A stretch of 64,000 nucleotides of DNA from Laspinema olomoucense D3b (GTDB lineage: Bacteria; Cyanobacteriota; Cyanobacteriia; Cyanobacteriales; Laspinemataceae), in the NCBI RefSeq assembly GCF_025370785.1, contig NZ_JAMXFA010000013.1:93878-157877 (forward strand), in the 5' to 3' direction. Within the stretch, counting starts at the first letter, position 1. Each line of letters opens with the position of its first letter. A program made the position numbers and the translations under genes. Shown here in pieces: positions 44,736 to 54,654 of this stretch. The notes beneath the pieces are model-generated. The model was given only the letters and a program-made list of their open reading frames with translations. It ran no database searches and was not told the origin of the DNA.

Positions 44736-45875
44736 ATGATTTTTTTGATTGTTGGTGCTAACTTCTATAACAAAGGTGCTCATTTAATGTTACTGAGTGT
44801 CATCGAATCTCTAAAGCAGCGATATCCAAATAGCCGTATTTGTGTGAGTCCGACGATTGGAACCCAGGAGCAAATAGATAGCTTAGGGGTGGAAATTTTA
44901 GACTATCCCCTGTTTCATGTGGGGGCGGGAAAAACCTTTGAGCGTTACTTGAAGTTTGGTAAGTTTCTGCGATTTCTCCGTAACGATCCCAAAGGAACAA
45001 TCAAATGGAAAAATGTAGATGCAATTTTTGATATTTCTGGTTTTGCATTTTCGGATCAATGGGGAATTAATCCGGTAAAAAATCTTAGTATTTTTTTAGA
45101 TGCGGCGGTCAAAAATCATACCAAATATATTTTGATGCCACAAGCTTTTGGCCCATTTGAAGGGGAAGGCATGAAAAAATATATGACAGAGGTATTGCAG
45201 AAAGCGGATTTAGTGTTTCCCCGCGATCGCGTCTCTTACGAGTATGTTAGTTCTCTGGTGAATGATCCAGATAAAATTAAAATAGCTCCAGATATTACTT
45301 TAACCTATGGGGGGGAAAGTCAGGAGCTAGGGAACTATTGCTGTGCGATTCCGAATGGCAGAATCTTAGATCAAGGGGCGGAACTGTGGGCAACAGAATA
45401 TGAAAAGCTATTGAATGAGACGATCGCAAAAATATGTAGCCAAACGGATCTGCAAGTGAAGGTCCTGATCCACGATACGGGAAAGATAGATTCAGAACTC
45501 GCCCAAAAACTTGTAGAAAACAATGATAGCGATCGCGTCACAATCGTTGCTGAAGAAGATGCACTCAAACTCAAAAAAGCCATCGCTCAGAGCCAGTTTG
45601 TGATCGGGTCTCGCTTCCATTCCCTCGCCTCTGCTTTATCGTCAAATGTACCCTCAATTGCCTTGGGATGGTCTCATAAATACACGATGCTGTTTGACAA
45701 TTATGGAGTCGCTGAATATTCCTTTTTAGCACCGGATCCTAAAATTCTGGAGCGTCTTGATACCCTTCTAAATCCTGGAGATCGCGCGGCGATTCGCTCT
45801 AAATTGCAGCAGGCAAACGAAAAGGTAAAAGCCGAGTCGGAAAAAATGTGGGCAGCGATCGGAGCAAAACTATGA
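44736..45875 (+). CDS. Polysaccharide pyruvyl transferase family protein
   Basis: A 379-residue cytosolic enzyme of the CsaB/WcaK fold. It shows VGANFYNKGAHLMLLSVI at the N-terminus, MPQAFGPFEG in the centre, and the C-terminal FVIGSRFHSLASALSSNVP with the conserved Arg and His. Members attach pyruvate from phosphoenolpyruvate as a ketal on sugars, adding negative charge. AAGGAGAGAT lies directly before the ATG. Its last codons overlap the next gene (ATGA), so the two are coupled. Confidence 0.85.
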   Translation: MIFLIVGANFYNKGAHLMLLSVIESLKQRYPNSRICVSPTIGTQEQIDSLGVEILDYPLFHVGAGKTFERYLKFGKFLRFLRNDPKGTIKWKNVDAIFDISGFAFSDQWGINPVKNLSIFLDAAVKNHTKYILMPQAFGPFEGEGMKKYMTEVLQKADLVFPRDRVSYEYVSSLVNDPDKIKIAPDITLTYGGESQELGNYCCAIPNGRILDQGAELWATEYEKLLNETIAKICSQTDLQVKVLIHDTGKIDSELAQKLVENNDSDRVTIVAEEDALKLKKAIAQSQFVIGSRFHSLASALSSNVPSIALGWSHKYTMLFDNYGVAEYSFLAPDPKILERLDTLLNPGDRAAIRSKLQQANEKVKAESEKMWAAIGAKL

Positions 45876-47137
45876 AAATTTTACATTTAAGTCAATCCGA
45901 CATAGAAGGCGGTGCCGCTAGAGGGGCCTATTGGTTGCATAATGCCTTGCAACAGGCGGGGGTGGAATCCCAAATGCTGGTAGCTTCTAAAGAAAGTCAT
46001 GCTCCCGCTGTCATCGGTCCATCAGGAAAAGTTAGAAAGGGATTGCAAGAACTGCGCTGCAAAATCGATGGGTTTCCCCTGTCTTTTTATCCAGACCGAG
46101 ACCCACTATTCTCTTTATCTTGGCTGCCTAATAATACCGTTAAACAAGTGAATAGTATTGATCCGGATATTATTAACCTTCACTGGTTAGGCTTGGCTTT
46201 TTTAACGCCTGAAAGTTTAGCAAAATTTAAGCAACCACTTGTCTGGACATTGCGGGATATGTGGGCCTTTACTGGGGGGTGTCATTATACCGGAAATTGT
46301 GAAAACTACCTAACTCAATGTGGCGCTTGTCCTGCTTTAAAATCTGATAAACCGAACGATATTTCTCGGCAATTTTGGGCCAAAAAGTTTAAAGCGTGGC
46401 AGGACCTAAATTTTACAGTTGTGACGATTAGTCATTGGTTGGCAGATTGTGCAAAAGAAAGCAGCATTCTTAAGAACAAAAAAATCCAAGTCATTCATAA
46501 TGCGTTGGATGAATCAAAATATAAGCCGATGCCGAAAAAAATCGTTAGGGATATACTCGGCTTAAATCCTGAGAAAAAAATTGTTTTGTTTGGGGCTGTG
46601 AATGCGACTTCAGAAAAGAGAAAGGGATTTCAATATTTAGTAACCGCTCTAAATAAGCTGGCCCTTAGTGGTCTGAGCGAAAACATCGAATTGGTGGTTT
46701 TCGGGGCTTCAAAACCTAAAAATCCTCCCGATTTGGGGATGAACGTAACTTACATGGGATGGCTGAACGATGACATTTCGTTGGCGATCCTTTATGCAGC
46801 GGCTGACGTAATGATAGTGCCTTCACTGCAAGAAGCGTTTGGAAAGACAGCGATGGAATCGTTAGCTTGCGGGACACCCGTGGTGTCTTTTGATTCGACC
46901 GGGTTAAAAGATATTGTGGAACATCAAAAGAATGGCTACCGTGCGGAGTGTTTTAGTTCGGAGGATTTAGCGAATGGAATTCGCTGGGTTTTGGAGGACG
47001 AAGAACGCTGGCAGGCTTTGTCCCGTCGAAGCCGAGAAAAAGTAGAGCAAGAGTTTACACTGGAAGTACAGGCCCGCACTTATTTAAAGCTTTATGAAGA
47101 GATTTTGCAGTCTTCTAATCAGTCGGTTAGGGGATGA
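45872..47137 (+). CDS. Glycosyltransferase family 4 protein
   Basis: A 421-residue GT-B enzyme. The N-terminal SQSDIEGGAARGAYWLHNAL is the acceptor-binding start and the C-terminal VPSLQEAFGKTAMESLACGT holds the EX7E nucleotide-sugar motif. An upstream in-frame start at 45848 would add eight residues from inside the preceding gene; the ATG at 45872, overlapping the previous stop as ATGA, is preferred. A Cys-rich stretch GGCHYTGNCENYLTQCGACP is typical of a subgroup of GT4 enzymes. The donor sugar is unknown. Confidence 0.88.
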   Translation: MKILHLSQSDIEGGAARGAYWLHNALQQAGVESQMLVASKESHAPAVIGPSGKVRKGLQELRCKIDGFPLSFYPDRDPLFSLSWLPNNTVKQVNSIDPDIINLHWLGLAFLTPESLAKFKQPLVWTLRDMWAFTGGCHYTGNCENYLTQCGACPALKSDKPNDISRQFWAKKFKAWQDLNFTVVTISHWLADCAKESSILKNKKIQVIHNALDESKYKPMPKKIVRDILGLNPEKKIVLFGAVNATSEKRKGFQYLVTALNKLALSGLSENIELVVFGASKPKNPPDLGMNVTYMGWLNDDISLAILYAAADVMIVPSLQEAFGKTAMESLACGTPVVSFDSTGLKDIVEHQKNGYRAECFSSEDLANGIRWVLEDEERWQALSRRSREKVEQEFTLEVQARTYLKLYEEILQSSNQSVRG

Positions 47138-47176
47138 TAGGAGTTGGGAAATTTTGACTACAATAGGTCTGGATAT

Positions 47177-48061
47177 ATGGAAAGAAAGACTATAGCTGCG
47201 ATCGCCACTTGTCACAACCGCAAGGATAAAACTTTGGCAAGTCTGGACGCGCTGTTCAAGCAAAAACTCTCCGATGATGTGCAGCTTGATGTTTACCTCG
47301 TAGATGATGGCAGCACTGACGGCACGACGGAAGCAGTTTTACAAACTTATCCTCAAGTCAAGATGATCTCGGGGGATGGTAACTTATTTTGGAATGGCGG
47401 TATGCGTGTCGCGTTTGGGGAAGCGCTTAAAGCAGATCCCGACTACTATATTTGGTTTAATGACGATACGGATCTTTATCCCAATGCGGTGGCAAAATTG
47501 CTTTCCACCTACCAGAGTTTAAGCGATCGCGGCGAGTCAGAAAGCATCGTTGTGGGCGCTACCTGTGACCCGGAAACTGGAAAATTGACCTATGGCGGGA
47601 TGGTGCAAAGTACCTGGTGGCATCCCCTGAAATTCCAGTTACTCCAACCCAGTCAAGACCCTCAACCTTGCCATACCATGAACGGCAATTGTGTGCTGAT
47701 CCCGCAAAAAGTGGCACGGTTAGTGGGTAACCTCGATCCCAACTTCATCCACAGTACCGGAGATCTGGACTATGGACTACGGGTGAGACAAGTTGGAGGG
47801 TCAGTTTGGTTGGTCCCCGACTATATCGGCACCTGCGCTACCCATGCAAAACAGGAAGACTATTGGGAGAATCCGGACCTGACATGGCGCGATCGCTTTA
47901 AAAAAGCAACCCAAGCCAAAGGTTTACCGCCGAGAGAGTGGAAAGTTTTTGCCCAACGTCATGCAGGACCATTCTGGCTATTTTATTGGGTATTGCCCTA
48001 TATCCGATTGCTGTTCTCGGCTATTCGTGGGGGCAAAATGGGCAGTCAAATTAATACCTAA
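47177..48061 (+). CDS. Glycosyltransferase family 2 protein
   Basis: A 294-residue GT-A enzyme. The frame is open from 47144, but the ATG at 47177 (MERKTIAAIATCHNRKDKTL) starts where the conserved domain begins. The DXD-type metal site is in YLVDDGSTDGTTEAV and IWFNDDTDL; GNLFWNGGMRVAF resembles rhamnosyltransferase-type GT2 proteins. It follows the GT4 gene by 39 bp. The donor is not proven. Confidence 0.86.
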   Translation: MERKTIAAIATCHNRKDKTLASLDALFKQKLSDDVQLDVYLVDDGSTDGTTEAVLQTYPQVKMISGDGNLFWNGGMRVAFGEALKADPDYYIWFNDDTDLYPNAVAKLLSTYQSLSDRGESESIVVGATCDPETGKLTYGGMVQSTWWHPLKFQLLQPSQDPQPCHTMNGNCVLIPQKVARLVGNLDPNFIHSTGDLDYGLRVRQVGGSVWLVPDYIGTCATHAKQEDYWENPDLTWRDRFKKATQAKGLPPREWKVFAQRHAGPFWLFYWVLPYIRLLFSAIRGGKMGSQINT

Positions 48062-48141
48062 TTAATACCTAATTCAGCGCGGTTGTTTCCCTCAACAGCA
48101 AAGGGTTTCGAGAGTCGGGGGCAATATCAGGAGTCAAATCA

Positions 48142-49269
48142 ATGCTTAGACGAGTGGCTTTGTTAACCAACTTTATTCCACCGTATCGGTTGCCGCTTTA
48201 CAAGGCGATCGCCGATCGCGTTCCGGACTTTCAAGTATTCATAAGCACCCCGATGGAAGCCAATCGCAGTTGGAGTCCCAACTGGGATGGATTGAACGTT
48301 ACCGTCCAAAAAAACCTCACCCTCCAGCGGAGTTGGAAGCATCCTCATGGGTTCTCTGAAAATTTGTACGTTCACATTCCCTACGATACCCTTTGGTCCT
48401 TGCGGCAGTACCGTCCCGATGTGGTCATTTCAGGAGAAATGGGGATGAGAACCGCTCAAGCCCTGTTGTATCGTAAGTTAAACCCAAACAGCCGGATGAT
48501 TCTATGGGCCACAGTGTCTGAATATAGCGAACTGGGTCGGGGAAAGCTACGAGAAAAATTGCGACAAGTTCTTGTTCCCCAGGCGGATGCACTCCTGGTG
48601 AATGGACAAAGTGGGGCGCGCTATGTCCGCCAGTTTGGAGTCAGTGACCCGAGCATTTTTTTCGCCCCTTACACGACGAATATCGACCCTTTTCTTGCGG
48701 TTCCCCTTTCCAGAGGGCCGTTAGATGCCTACCGACTGTTATATGTCGGGCAGTTGGTGGAGCGGAAGGGGATCGAACCCTTTTTGTCTACCCTAGAACG
48801 GTGGGCAAAGGCTCATCCAGACCGGACCTTAGAATTTTGGCTGGTGGGAGAGGGGCCGTTGAGGAGCCGCTTGGAGCAACAAGTGTGGCCCTCCAATTTA
48901 AGACTACGATTTTTAGGGAATGTGGAGTACGGGAAGTTACCGGAGGTTTACGCACAGGGGGGGATTTTTGCCTTTCCGACTTTAGCCGATGAATGGGGGT
49001 TGGTGACCAATGAGGCGATGGCAGCAGGGTTGCCAGTATTGGGGAGTTCTTACAGCCAATCGGTAGAAGAATTAGTGGTAGAGGGGGAAACAGGGTGGCA
49101 GTTTCGTCCCGATGAACCGGAGGAAATGTACTCGGCACTGGAGCGATCGCTGTCGATGTCCGTTGCACAGTTGGAACAGATGAGGACTAAAGCCCGCGAT
49201 CGCATCCAATACTTAACTCCAGATTTCGTGGCGGATAACATCCTCAAAGCCATTGAATCAGTTTGCTAA
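48142..49269 (+). CDS. Glycosyltransferase family 4 protein
   Basis: A 375-residue GT-B enzyme. The N-terminus ALLTNFIPPYRLPLYKAIAD is typical of WbaZ/PimA-like transferases; GQLVERKGIEPFLSTL and FPTLADEWGLVTNEAMAAGL (EX7E) mark the donor site. Eighty bases separate it from the GT2 gene. A hairpin and a new promoter follow, so it probably ends a transcription unit that starts at the flippase. Confidence 0.88.
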   Translation: MLRRVALLTNFIPPYRLPLYKAIADRVPDFQVFISTPMEANRSWSPNWDGLNVTVQKNLTLQRSWKHPHGFSENLYVHIPYDTLWSLRQYRPDVVISGEMGMRTAQALLYRKLNPNSRMILWATVSEYSELGRGKLREKLRQVLVPQADALLVNGQSGARYVRQFGVSDPSIFFAPYTTNIDPFLAVPLSRGPLDAYRLLYVGQLVERKGIEPFLSTLERWAKAHPDRTLEFWLVGEGPLRSRLEQQVWPSNLRLRFLGNVEYGKLPEVYAQGGIFAFPTLADEWGLVTNEAMAAGLPVLGSSYSQSVEELVVEGETGWQFRPDEPEEMYSALERSLSMSVAQLEQMRTKARDRIQYLTPDFVADNILKAIESVC

Positions 49270-49282
49270 TCGGCTCTTGAAT

Positions 49283-49313
49283 CCGGTCCCTTGTTTCGGG
49301 ATCAAGGGACCGG
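49283..49313 (+). terminator. Hairpin after the GT4 gene
   Basis: CCGGTCCCTTG and CAAGGGACCGG form a perfect 11-bp stem with a 9-base loop, 14 bases after the stop. No T-run follows, so termination is likely but not certain. Confidence 0.6.
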
Positions 49314-49405
49314 TATTCAGGCTTCTTCGGTTAAGTCATATTCAGAGTTTTCTGGAGTCCCTCACCTCAGCAATTTTTGAGGATCAAGACTGTCTGCATA
49401 CTCTC

Positions 49406-49434
49406 TTGACAAAAGAGTTATGTACGGCTATATT
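49406..49434 (+). promoter_or_regulatory. Consensus-like sigma-70 promoter before the methyltransferase gene
   Basis: TTGACA at 49406-49411 and TATATT at 49429-49434 are separated by exactly 17 bases. Together with the upstream hairpin this suggests that the methyltransferase at 49582 begins a new transcript with a leader of about 140 nt. Confidence 0.55.
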
Positions 49435-49581
49435 CAGAGAATTAATCTTTCTTGTAACTCTTCTATTGTTACTTCAATAGCTCGTCTTCTAATCCACCCG
49501 TACATAGGATTAAACCCCCATGGACGAGTCTTGCCTGGGTTAATTTTTAAAAAATAAAAACCTTAAGCGGGAGCAGAACCC

Positions 49582-50223
49582 ATGAATATTCATGAAATTT
49601 ATCGTCCAATTTTAACTTATTTCCGAAAGAAAAGGCTGAAAAAATTTTATAGCTTTTTCCAAATAACAGAAGAAACCAAATTATTAGATATAGGAGGAGA
49701 TCTTTTTTTTTGGGAGTTGGCTAAAAATGAAGGGTACTCTTTACCGAAGATTACCATCGTGAACCTGTATCCTAGTAACCGGGAGTTGCCAGAAAATATA
49801 GATTGGGTAGTAGCTGATGGAACAAAACTCCCGTTTGATGATTTATCATTTGACATCGCTTTCTCGAATTCCGTTATCGAACACGTAGGGAGCTGGGAAT
49901 CCCAAGTAGATTTTGCCAAAGAAATTAAAAGAATATCCCATCAATATTTCATACAAACTCCCAGTCAATCCTTCCCCGTAGAACCGCACCTGTTAACTCC
50001 CTTCATCCATTGGCTTCCCAAAAAAGCCCAGCGGCCCTTACTCCGAAATTTTACCGTATGGGGGCTACTAACTCGTCCTACTCAAAACTATTGTGACAAG
50101 TTGTTAGCCGAACTCCAGTTATTACAGAAAAAACAGATGGAAGAACTGTTTCCCGAGGGTAAAATTTTGGTTGAAAAATCCTTTGGACTGGAAAAATCGT
50201 TAATTGCCATCAAATCATCCTAA
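49582..50223 (+). CDS. Class I SAM-dependent methyltransferase (type 11)
   Basis: A 213-residue protein. Motif I is degenerate (LLDIGGDLFFWELA), the acidic motif is in ITIVNLYPSN, and VADGTKLPFDDLSFDIAFSN with SVIEHVG is the typical methyltransferase 11 post-motif. Short length and a basic C-terminus point to a sugar or lipid-carrier substrate within the polysaccharide pathway. GGAGCAGAACCC before the ATG is a possible ribosome site. Confidence 0.8.
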   Translation: MNIHEIYRPILTYFRKKRLKKFYSFFQITEETKLLDIGGDLFFWELAKNEGYSLPKITIVNLYPSNRELPENIDWVVADGTKLPFDDLSFDIAFSNSVIEHVGSWESQVDFAKEIKRISHQYFIQTPSQSFPVEPHLLTPFIHWLPKKAQRPLLRNFTVWGLLTRPTQNYCDKLLAELQLLQKKQMEELFPEGKILVEKSFGLEKSLIAIKSS

Positions 50224-50356
50224 AGGCTCTCTTAAAGATGAAGAATCACAAAACAACCCCTCGGGCTTAAGTCCCCTAAAAAAACTGGTGATATTCCTAG
50301 GGGCTAATCGAGAACCCCGTCATCTTTAATGACCACGGATTATCAACCCAGGGAAA

Positions 50357-51727
50357 ATGCTTTTGAATCGAATTCAGCGCCAGGTCCTCACGTTTCTACT
50401 GTTCCTCGGTTTAGCCACTGGAATGGTCGTAGGTTTAAAGAGCCTTTCAGTAGAGCGGGGGGTCAATTTAGGACAACCGGAGACGGAGATCCCTGCAACC
50501 CTGTTTGGGATGCACCTGCATCATGTGGCCACTATCCCGACCTATCGCACAAATCCACCGATAACGGAAGAGACCCCCTGGCCTTCTGTTCCCATCCCGA
50601 CTTGGCGTTTGGTGGCCGCTTATGTGGACTGGTTTGCCTTAGAACCCCGGAAAGGTGAATGGAATTTTGAAATTTTGGACAAATCGTTGGAGTTAGCGGA
50701 AAAACATCAGGTAGAACCCTTGATGTACCTGGGGTTTTCTCCCAGGTGGGCTTCACAACGACCGGACGAGCCATCGGCTTTTGGCCCTGGGAAAGCGGCT
50801 CCCCCCCAAAATATAGAGGACTGGCGCAACTACGTTCGTACTGTAGCAACACGCTACAAGGGAAGGATCCACTACTATGAGCTCTGGAACGAACCCAATG
50901 GTTACAAGCGCTTCTACACGGGTACGATCTCAGAAATGTTGGAGCTATGCCGGGAAGCTTACCAAATTCTCAAGGAAGTCGATCCCACAATCACCGTAGT
51001 TTCTCCATCGGCAACGGGGGACTGGGGTAGTTCTCCCGGGGTTGAGTGGCTGGATGAATTTCTCAGTCAAGGGGGAGGGGACTATGCGGATGTCATTGGG
51101 TATCATTTTTATGTGATGCCTGGGCCTCCCGAAAACATGGTGCCGTTGATTCAAAAAGTAAAAGCAGTGATGGCGAAGCACGGACAGAATCATAAGCCAC
51201 TGTGGAATACGGAGTGTAGTTGGTTAGGCGATGAAGCTTTTTTTTCTGAAGACAACGCTGCTGCTTATGTTGCACGCTCTTATGTTTTGAATTGGGCGGC
51301 TGGTGTGGAGCGTCTGTACTGGTTTGCTTGGGATTCGACTTCGGGAGTACAGATCCACTTAACCCGCTCGGATCACGAAACCCTGACACCGGCTGGGGTT
51401 GCCTATGCTGAAGTGCAAAAATGGCTGGTAGGAGCGCAGATGCGGTCCTGCGAAGCACAGTGGGATCAAACTTGGATTTGCTCGTTGGAGCGCGATCGCA
51501 GGTATCGCGGCTGGATTGTCTGGAATCCCCAAAAAGAGTTAATGTTGTCCGTCCCAGAAGACTGGGAGATTGAGGGGGTGCGAGACTTAACGGGAGATCG
51601 GCACACCGGGTCAATAGACTTGGTAAAGATTGGTCCCACTCCTATCCTCTTAGAAAACTCGGCGTTTACACTCAACCCTGATCTCCAATCCCATTTAAGT
51701 TCTGAGCGATCGCGGGTCAAACTTTGA
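50357..51727 (+). CDS. Glycoside hydrolase, clan A, GH39-like, membrane-anchored
   Basis: A 456-residue protein with one N-terminal hydrophobic helix (about 10-28) placing the rest outside the cytoplasm. The TIM-barrel part has PLMYLGFSPRWAS, the acid/base Glu179 in YELWNEPNGYK, VVSPSATGDWG, and the probable nucleophile Glu286 in PLWNTECSW. A C-terminal beta domain follows. This is the GH39/GH5-like arrangement of xylosidases and alginate-type lyase-assisted hydrolases. Inside an export cluster it could trim or release the polymer during secretion, as PslG does in Pseudomonas; that parallel is inference. Confidence 0.82.
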   Translation: MLLNRIQRQVLTFLLFLGLATGMVVGLKSLSVERGVNLGQPETEIPATLFGMHLHHVATIPTYRTNPPITEETPWPSVPIPTWRLVAAYVDWFALEPRKGEWNFEILDKSLELAEKHQVEPLMYLGFSPRWASQRPDEPSAFGPGKAAPPQNIEDWRNYVRTVATRYKGRIHYYELWNEPNGYKRFYTGTISEMLELCREAYQILKEVDPTITVVSPSATGDWGSSPGVEWLDEFLSQGGGDYADVIGYHFYVMPGPPENMVPLIQKVKAVMAKHGQNHKPLWNTECSWLGDEAFFSEDNAAAYVARSYVLNWAAGVERLYWFAWDSTSGVQIHLTRSDHETLTPAGVAYAEVQKWLVGAQMRSCEAQWDQTWICSLERDRRYRGWIVWNPQKELMLSVPEDWEIEGVRDLTGDRHTGSIDLVKIGPTPILLENSAFTLNPDLQSHLSSERSRVKL

Positions 51728-51750
51728 CTTTTTATGAGTTTAGGATGAGT

Positions 51751-52710
51751 TTATGTTATCCCAGCCGTTAAGTTTGCCGAGTCTTTGAGTTGCTTGATGA
51801 TAAAGTCTGCAAATTTTTTGGCATCGGAACCCATTAAATGAATCCCATCATAAGTGGTCCAATCTGCGGTAGTAGGTTCGGGCAACCACTCAAAGGTATC
51901 TGGAGGAAACAGCGATTGGATCAGCGAATGTTCCTCTTGTTTTTGGAGGGTGTTGGCAACCTTGGGTTCCCCGGGTACATTAAATAAAATAAGCCGCACA
52001 CCTTGTTTTTGAATTTCGCTGATTTGTTGTTTGATCAGTTGAGATTGTTCGGTAATCTGTTGTTTGATCTCAGGGGATAAATGATTCTGAGATCGCTCTA
52101 CAACTTTCCTGATTAATTTGTCTCTTAGGTCCTCACTGACCACTTGATTTAATGCCAGACTTGGATCTCCTCCCGAGCGATTTTTTAAATAGCTAACCAA
52201 GATGCTAACAGGCTGGTATTCTTCCCTAAAGATGGGCAGCCAAGTTTTCACCAGATTTAATAGAGGATTCTGAATTGGAGCGATGATGTCGGCTTCAGGT
52301 TCTAGAATCAACGTAGAGTTGAGTTCTACCAGTAAAATTTCAGGTTTTTGGGGTTTGAGAGTGACCAGTTTTAATCCGGTTTGACTGCTTCCTCCAGATA
52401 TGGCGATATTTTTAACAGGATTACCATTAAAGTATTTTTCGCGGAGTTCCGACGTCAGGGAACTCCCGAGGAGAACGACTTTGGGATTGCGATCACTATA
52501 AATATAGCGTTCAGCTTTGATCTGGTTAATTTGGCGTTGATTTATCCCTTCACTCGATGGGACAACACCCCCAACCACTAAAGTCCAATACAACACCAAG
52601 AAAAACACAGAAACTAACAGAGTACGCAATAGAGAGCGCATCATTTGGGGTCTATATAATCCCACAGATCCTTTAGAATTGGAAGTATATAAATGCATTA
52701 GAACTACCAC
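51751..52710 (-). CDS. SGNH-like partner of the MBOAT acyltransferase
   Basis: Up to 319 residues: an N-terminal helix (about 30-50) and an extracytoplasmic domain with GSS at 82-84 and DGIHLMG (Asp288, His291). This matches AlgJ/AlgX/DltD-type proteins that finish O-acetyl transfer outside the membrane. The MBOAT gene lies directly upstream and its stop is inside this frame by 38 bp, so the real start may be the ATG at 52698 or the ATG-ATG near 52641; no good ribosome site decides. The orphan paralogue is at 20217-21152. Confidence 0.75.
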   Translation of the reverse strand: MVVLMHLYTSNSKGSVGLYRPQMMRSLLRTLLVSVFFLVLYWTLVVGGVVPSSEGINQRQINQIKAERYIYSDRNPKVVLLGSSLTSELREKYFNGNPVKNIAISGGSSQTGLKLVTLKPQKPEILLVELNSTLILEPEADIIAPIQNPLLNLVKTWLPIFREEYQPVSILVSYLKNRSGGDPSLALNQVVSEDLRDKLIRKVVERSQNHLSPEIKQQITEQSQLIKQQISEIQKQGVRLILFNVPGEPKVANTLQKQEEHSLIQSLFPPDTFEWLPEPTTADWTTYDGIHLMGSDAKKFADFIIKQLKDSANLTAGIT

Positions 52711-54181
52711 TATTGAGAAATAGCAAGACCAGCATGATACCGAACATGATATCGTTCCCCCATCTTACCCATCGTTTTTTTGAAAGGCGATCGCCATTAA
52801 GGGCCAGTACCCTTTGTAACGGGGGAAAATGAGGAAGGTGATACAGTAACACCGGCAATGAGAAAATCATCACGGGAACGATGTAGGTTAAACCGGGTTT
52901 GATGTTGACGTTCCGAAATAAAGTCACCACAAAATCAACCGCATGACTAAACTCAGGCAACTTAAACAAGAGCCATCCCATTGACACAAAAGAAAACACC
53001 CAAATTATTCTCAGAGAATCAATGATAAATTGCTGCCAGGATGGGGTTGGCAATGCAGTGGTGGAATGCTTAACTTTTTGATCCAGACCGATTAATCTCT
53101 CAGCGGCTAATCCCACCCCATGAAAAATTCCCCAGACGGCATAACTCCAAGCTGCACCATGCCACATCCCCCCCAAAGTCATGACCAACATCAGGTTAAT
53201 GTAGGTTCTCGTTTTTCCCTTGCGGTTCCCCCCCAAGGGAATATATAAGTATTCTCGCAACCAAGTCGATAAGGAGATATGCCAGCGCCTCCAAAATTCA
53301 GTAATTGACCGAGAAATGTAGGGAAAATCAAAGTTTTCGGGCAGGTGGTAGCCAAAGGCTGCGGCTAATCCGATCGCAATCAGGGAGTACCCGGCAAAAT
53401 CAGCGAAGATTTGCATCGAGTAGCCAAAAAGCAGGACAAGATTCGTAACCGTTCCTAATCCTTGGTAGTAGGGATAGTCGATCCAAAATGTATAGTCTTT
53501 TAAGTTATCGGCTATGACCATTTTTAGAAAGTAGCCAGTAACTAAGTAATGAAAGACAATATTCCATGGAATTTCTTTAAAATATTTTGTGTGGATCTGA
53601 GGATAGAAATCTTTAGCTTTAACAATAGGACCCGCTACTAATTGGGGGAAAAATGATATAAAAAAAGCCGTTTTAAAAAGATAAGTTTTAAAATCATCTA
53701 AACTCTCGTGTTCCGATCGAGAAAGCGTTTCAGAACTGAGTTCTTCCTCGCGAAGGACATCTACGACTAAACTAATTCCCTGAAAAGTGTAAAAAGAAAT
53801 TCCGATGGGTAAGGGTAACTGCAAAAGCAACGATATCAGTCCATCTTCCGGTTGGCTTACCTTGACAATTTGTAGACCGAGATTCGTCAATAAGGACCCA
53901 TACTTGAAGAGACCGAGGATAGCCAGATTACTAACCACTCCCAAGGTCCCCCAAAACATCCGCTGTTTTTTGTGCGAGTGTTGAGCTACTTTGAAACTCG
54001 TCACGGCGTTGATTAAAATTGATAAGCACAGCAGCAGCAGTAGCGAAGGAGAACCCCAAGCATAAAAGACAAAGCTGGCAACAATGAGAAGAGGAACCTG
54101 AGTTTTTTGAAATCTGGGCAAGTAATAGAGCGAAAATGTTAGGAGAACTAAAATTAAAAAAGGAAAGCTATTGAATAACAT
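52673..54181 (-). CDS. MBOAT family membrane-bound O-acyltransferase (AlgI-like)
   Basis: A 502-residue integral membrane enzyme that passes acyl groups, usually acetyl, from the cytoplasm to polysaccharide outside. The family block RSITEFWRRWHISLSTWLRE (His301) and GGNRKGKTRTYINL are followed by GGMWHGAAWSYAVWGIFHG with the catalytic His341 and His354. The downstream SGNH protein is the expected partner. It is the only acyltransferase seen in the cluster and would O-acetylate the polymer. It is read against the flanking transferase genes. Confidence 0.93.
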   Translation of the reverse strand: MLFNSFPFLILVLLTFSLYYLPRFQKTQVPLLIVASFVFYAWGSPSLLLLLCLSILINAVTSFKVAQHSHKKQRMFWGTLGVVSNLAILGLFKYGSLLTNLGLQIVKVSQPEDGLISLLLQLPLPIGISFYTFQGISLVVDVLREEELSSETLSRSEHESLDDFKTYLFKTAFFISFFPQLVAGPIVKAKDFYPQIHTKYFKEIPWNIVFHYLVTGYFLKMVIADNLKDYTFWIDYPYYQGLGTVTNLVLLFGYSMQIFADFAGYSLIAIGLAAAFGYHLPENFDFPYISRSITEFWRRWHISLSTWLREYLYIPLGGNRKGKTRTYINLMLVMTLGGMWHGAAWSYAVWGIFHGVGLAAERLIGLDQKVKHSTTALPTPSWQQFIIDSLRIIWVFSFVSMGWLLFKLPEFSHAVDFVVTLFRNVNIKPGLTYIVPVMIFSLPVLLYHLPHFPPLQRVLALNGDRLSKKRWVRWGNDIMFGIMLVLLFLNSGSSNAFIYFQF

Positions 54182-54654
54182 AAGCTAGGTTTAGGAAAGC
54201 TGATATCTACCAATCTCAGAGTAATGGAATCGCAAAATCGATGGAGTTAAATCAGGCCAAAACTACTAGGACCCGTTAACCGATGAACCTAGGGAAAGAG
54301 ATGCAGTTCTTAGGGATCAAAGCTATTCTCCATTCAATTAATTAGCGGAGATGGAATTGTTTGATTGCTTCGCTGTGTATTTTATCACTTTTTTTAGGCC
54401 GTGGGGAGGGGGAAGACAAACTTTACAAAAATTATATAATCTTCCATTGCTCAGAAAAAAGCAGTCGGGAGTAGGAACAGGGCGATCGCCAAGATTCTGG
54501 GCCAGGGGAAAAACAACAGTGGCCTCACTCCGAAAATCATCCACGGGGTAAGAATGCCCTGGTCTAGTAAGCGATCGCAGCAGCGATTCCCAGCTCTTAC
54601 TTCCGCTACAATCAAGAAAAACTGTTTACTCTTATTCAGCCACCGGCTTATCCT
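54182..54654. other. Divergent intergenic region between MBOAT and GT4 genes
   Basis: About 470 bp without a supported gene. Two short frames in opposite directions at 54338-54551 overlap each other and lack ribosome sites. It carries GCGATCGC motifs and must contain promoters for both directions. Confidence 0.4.
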
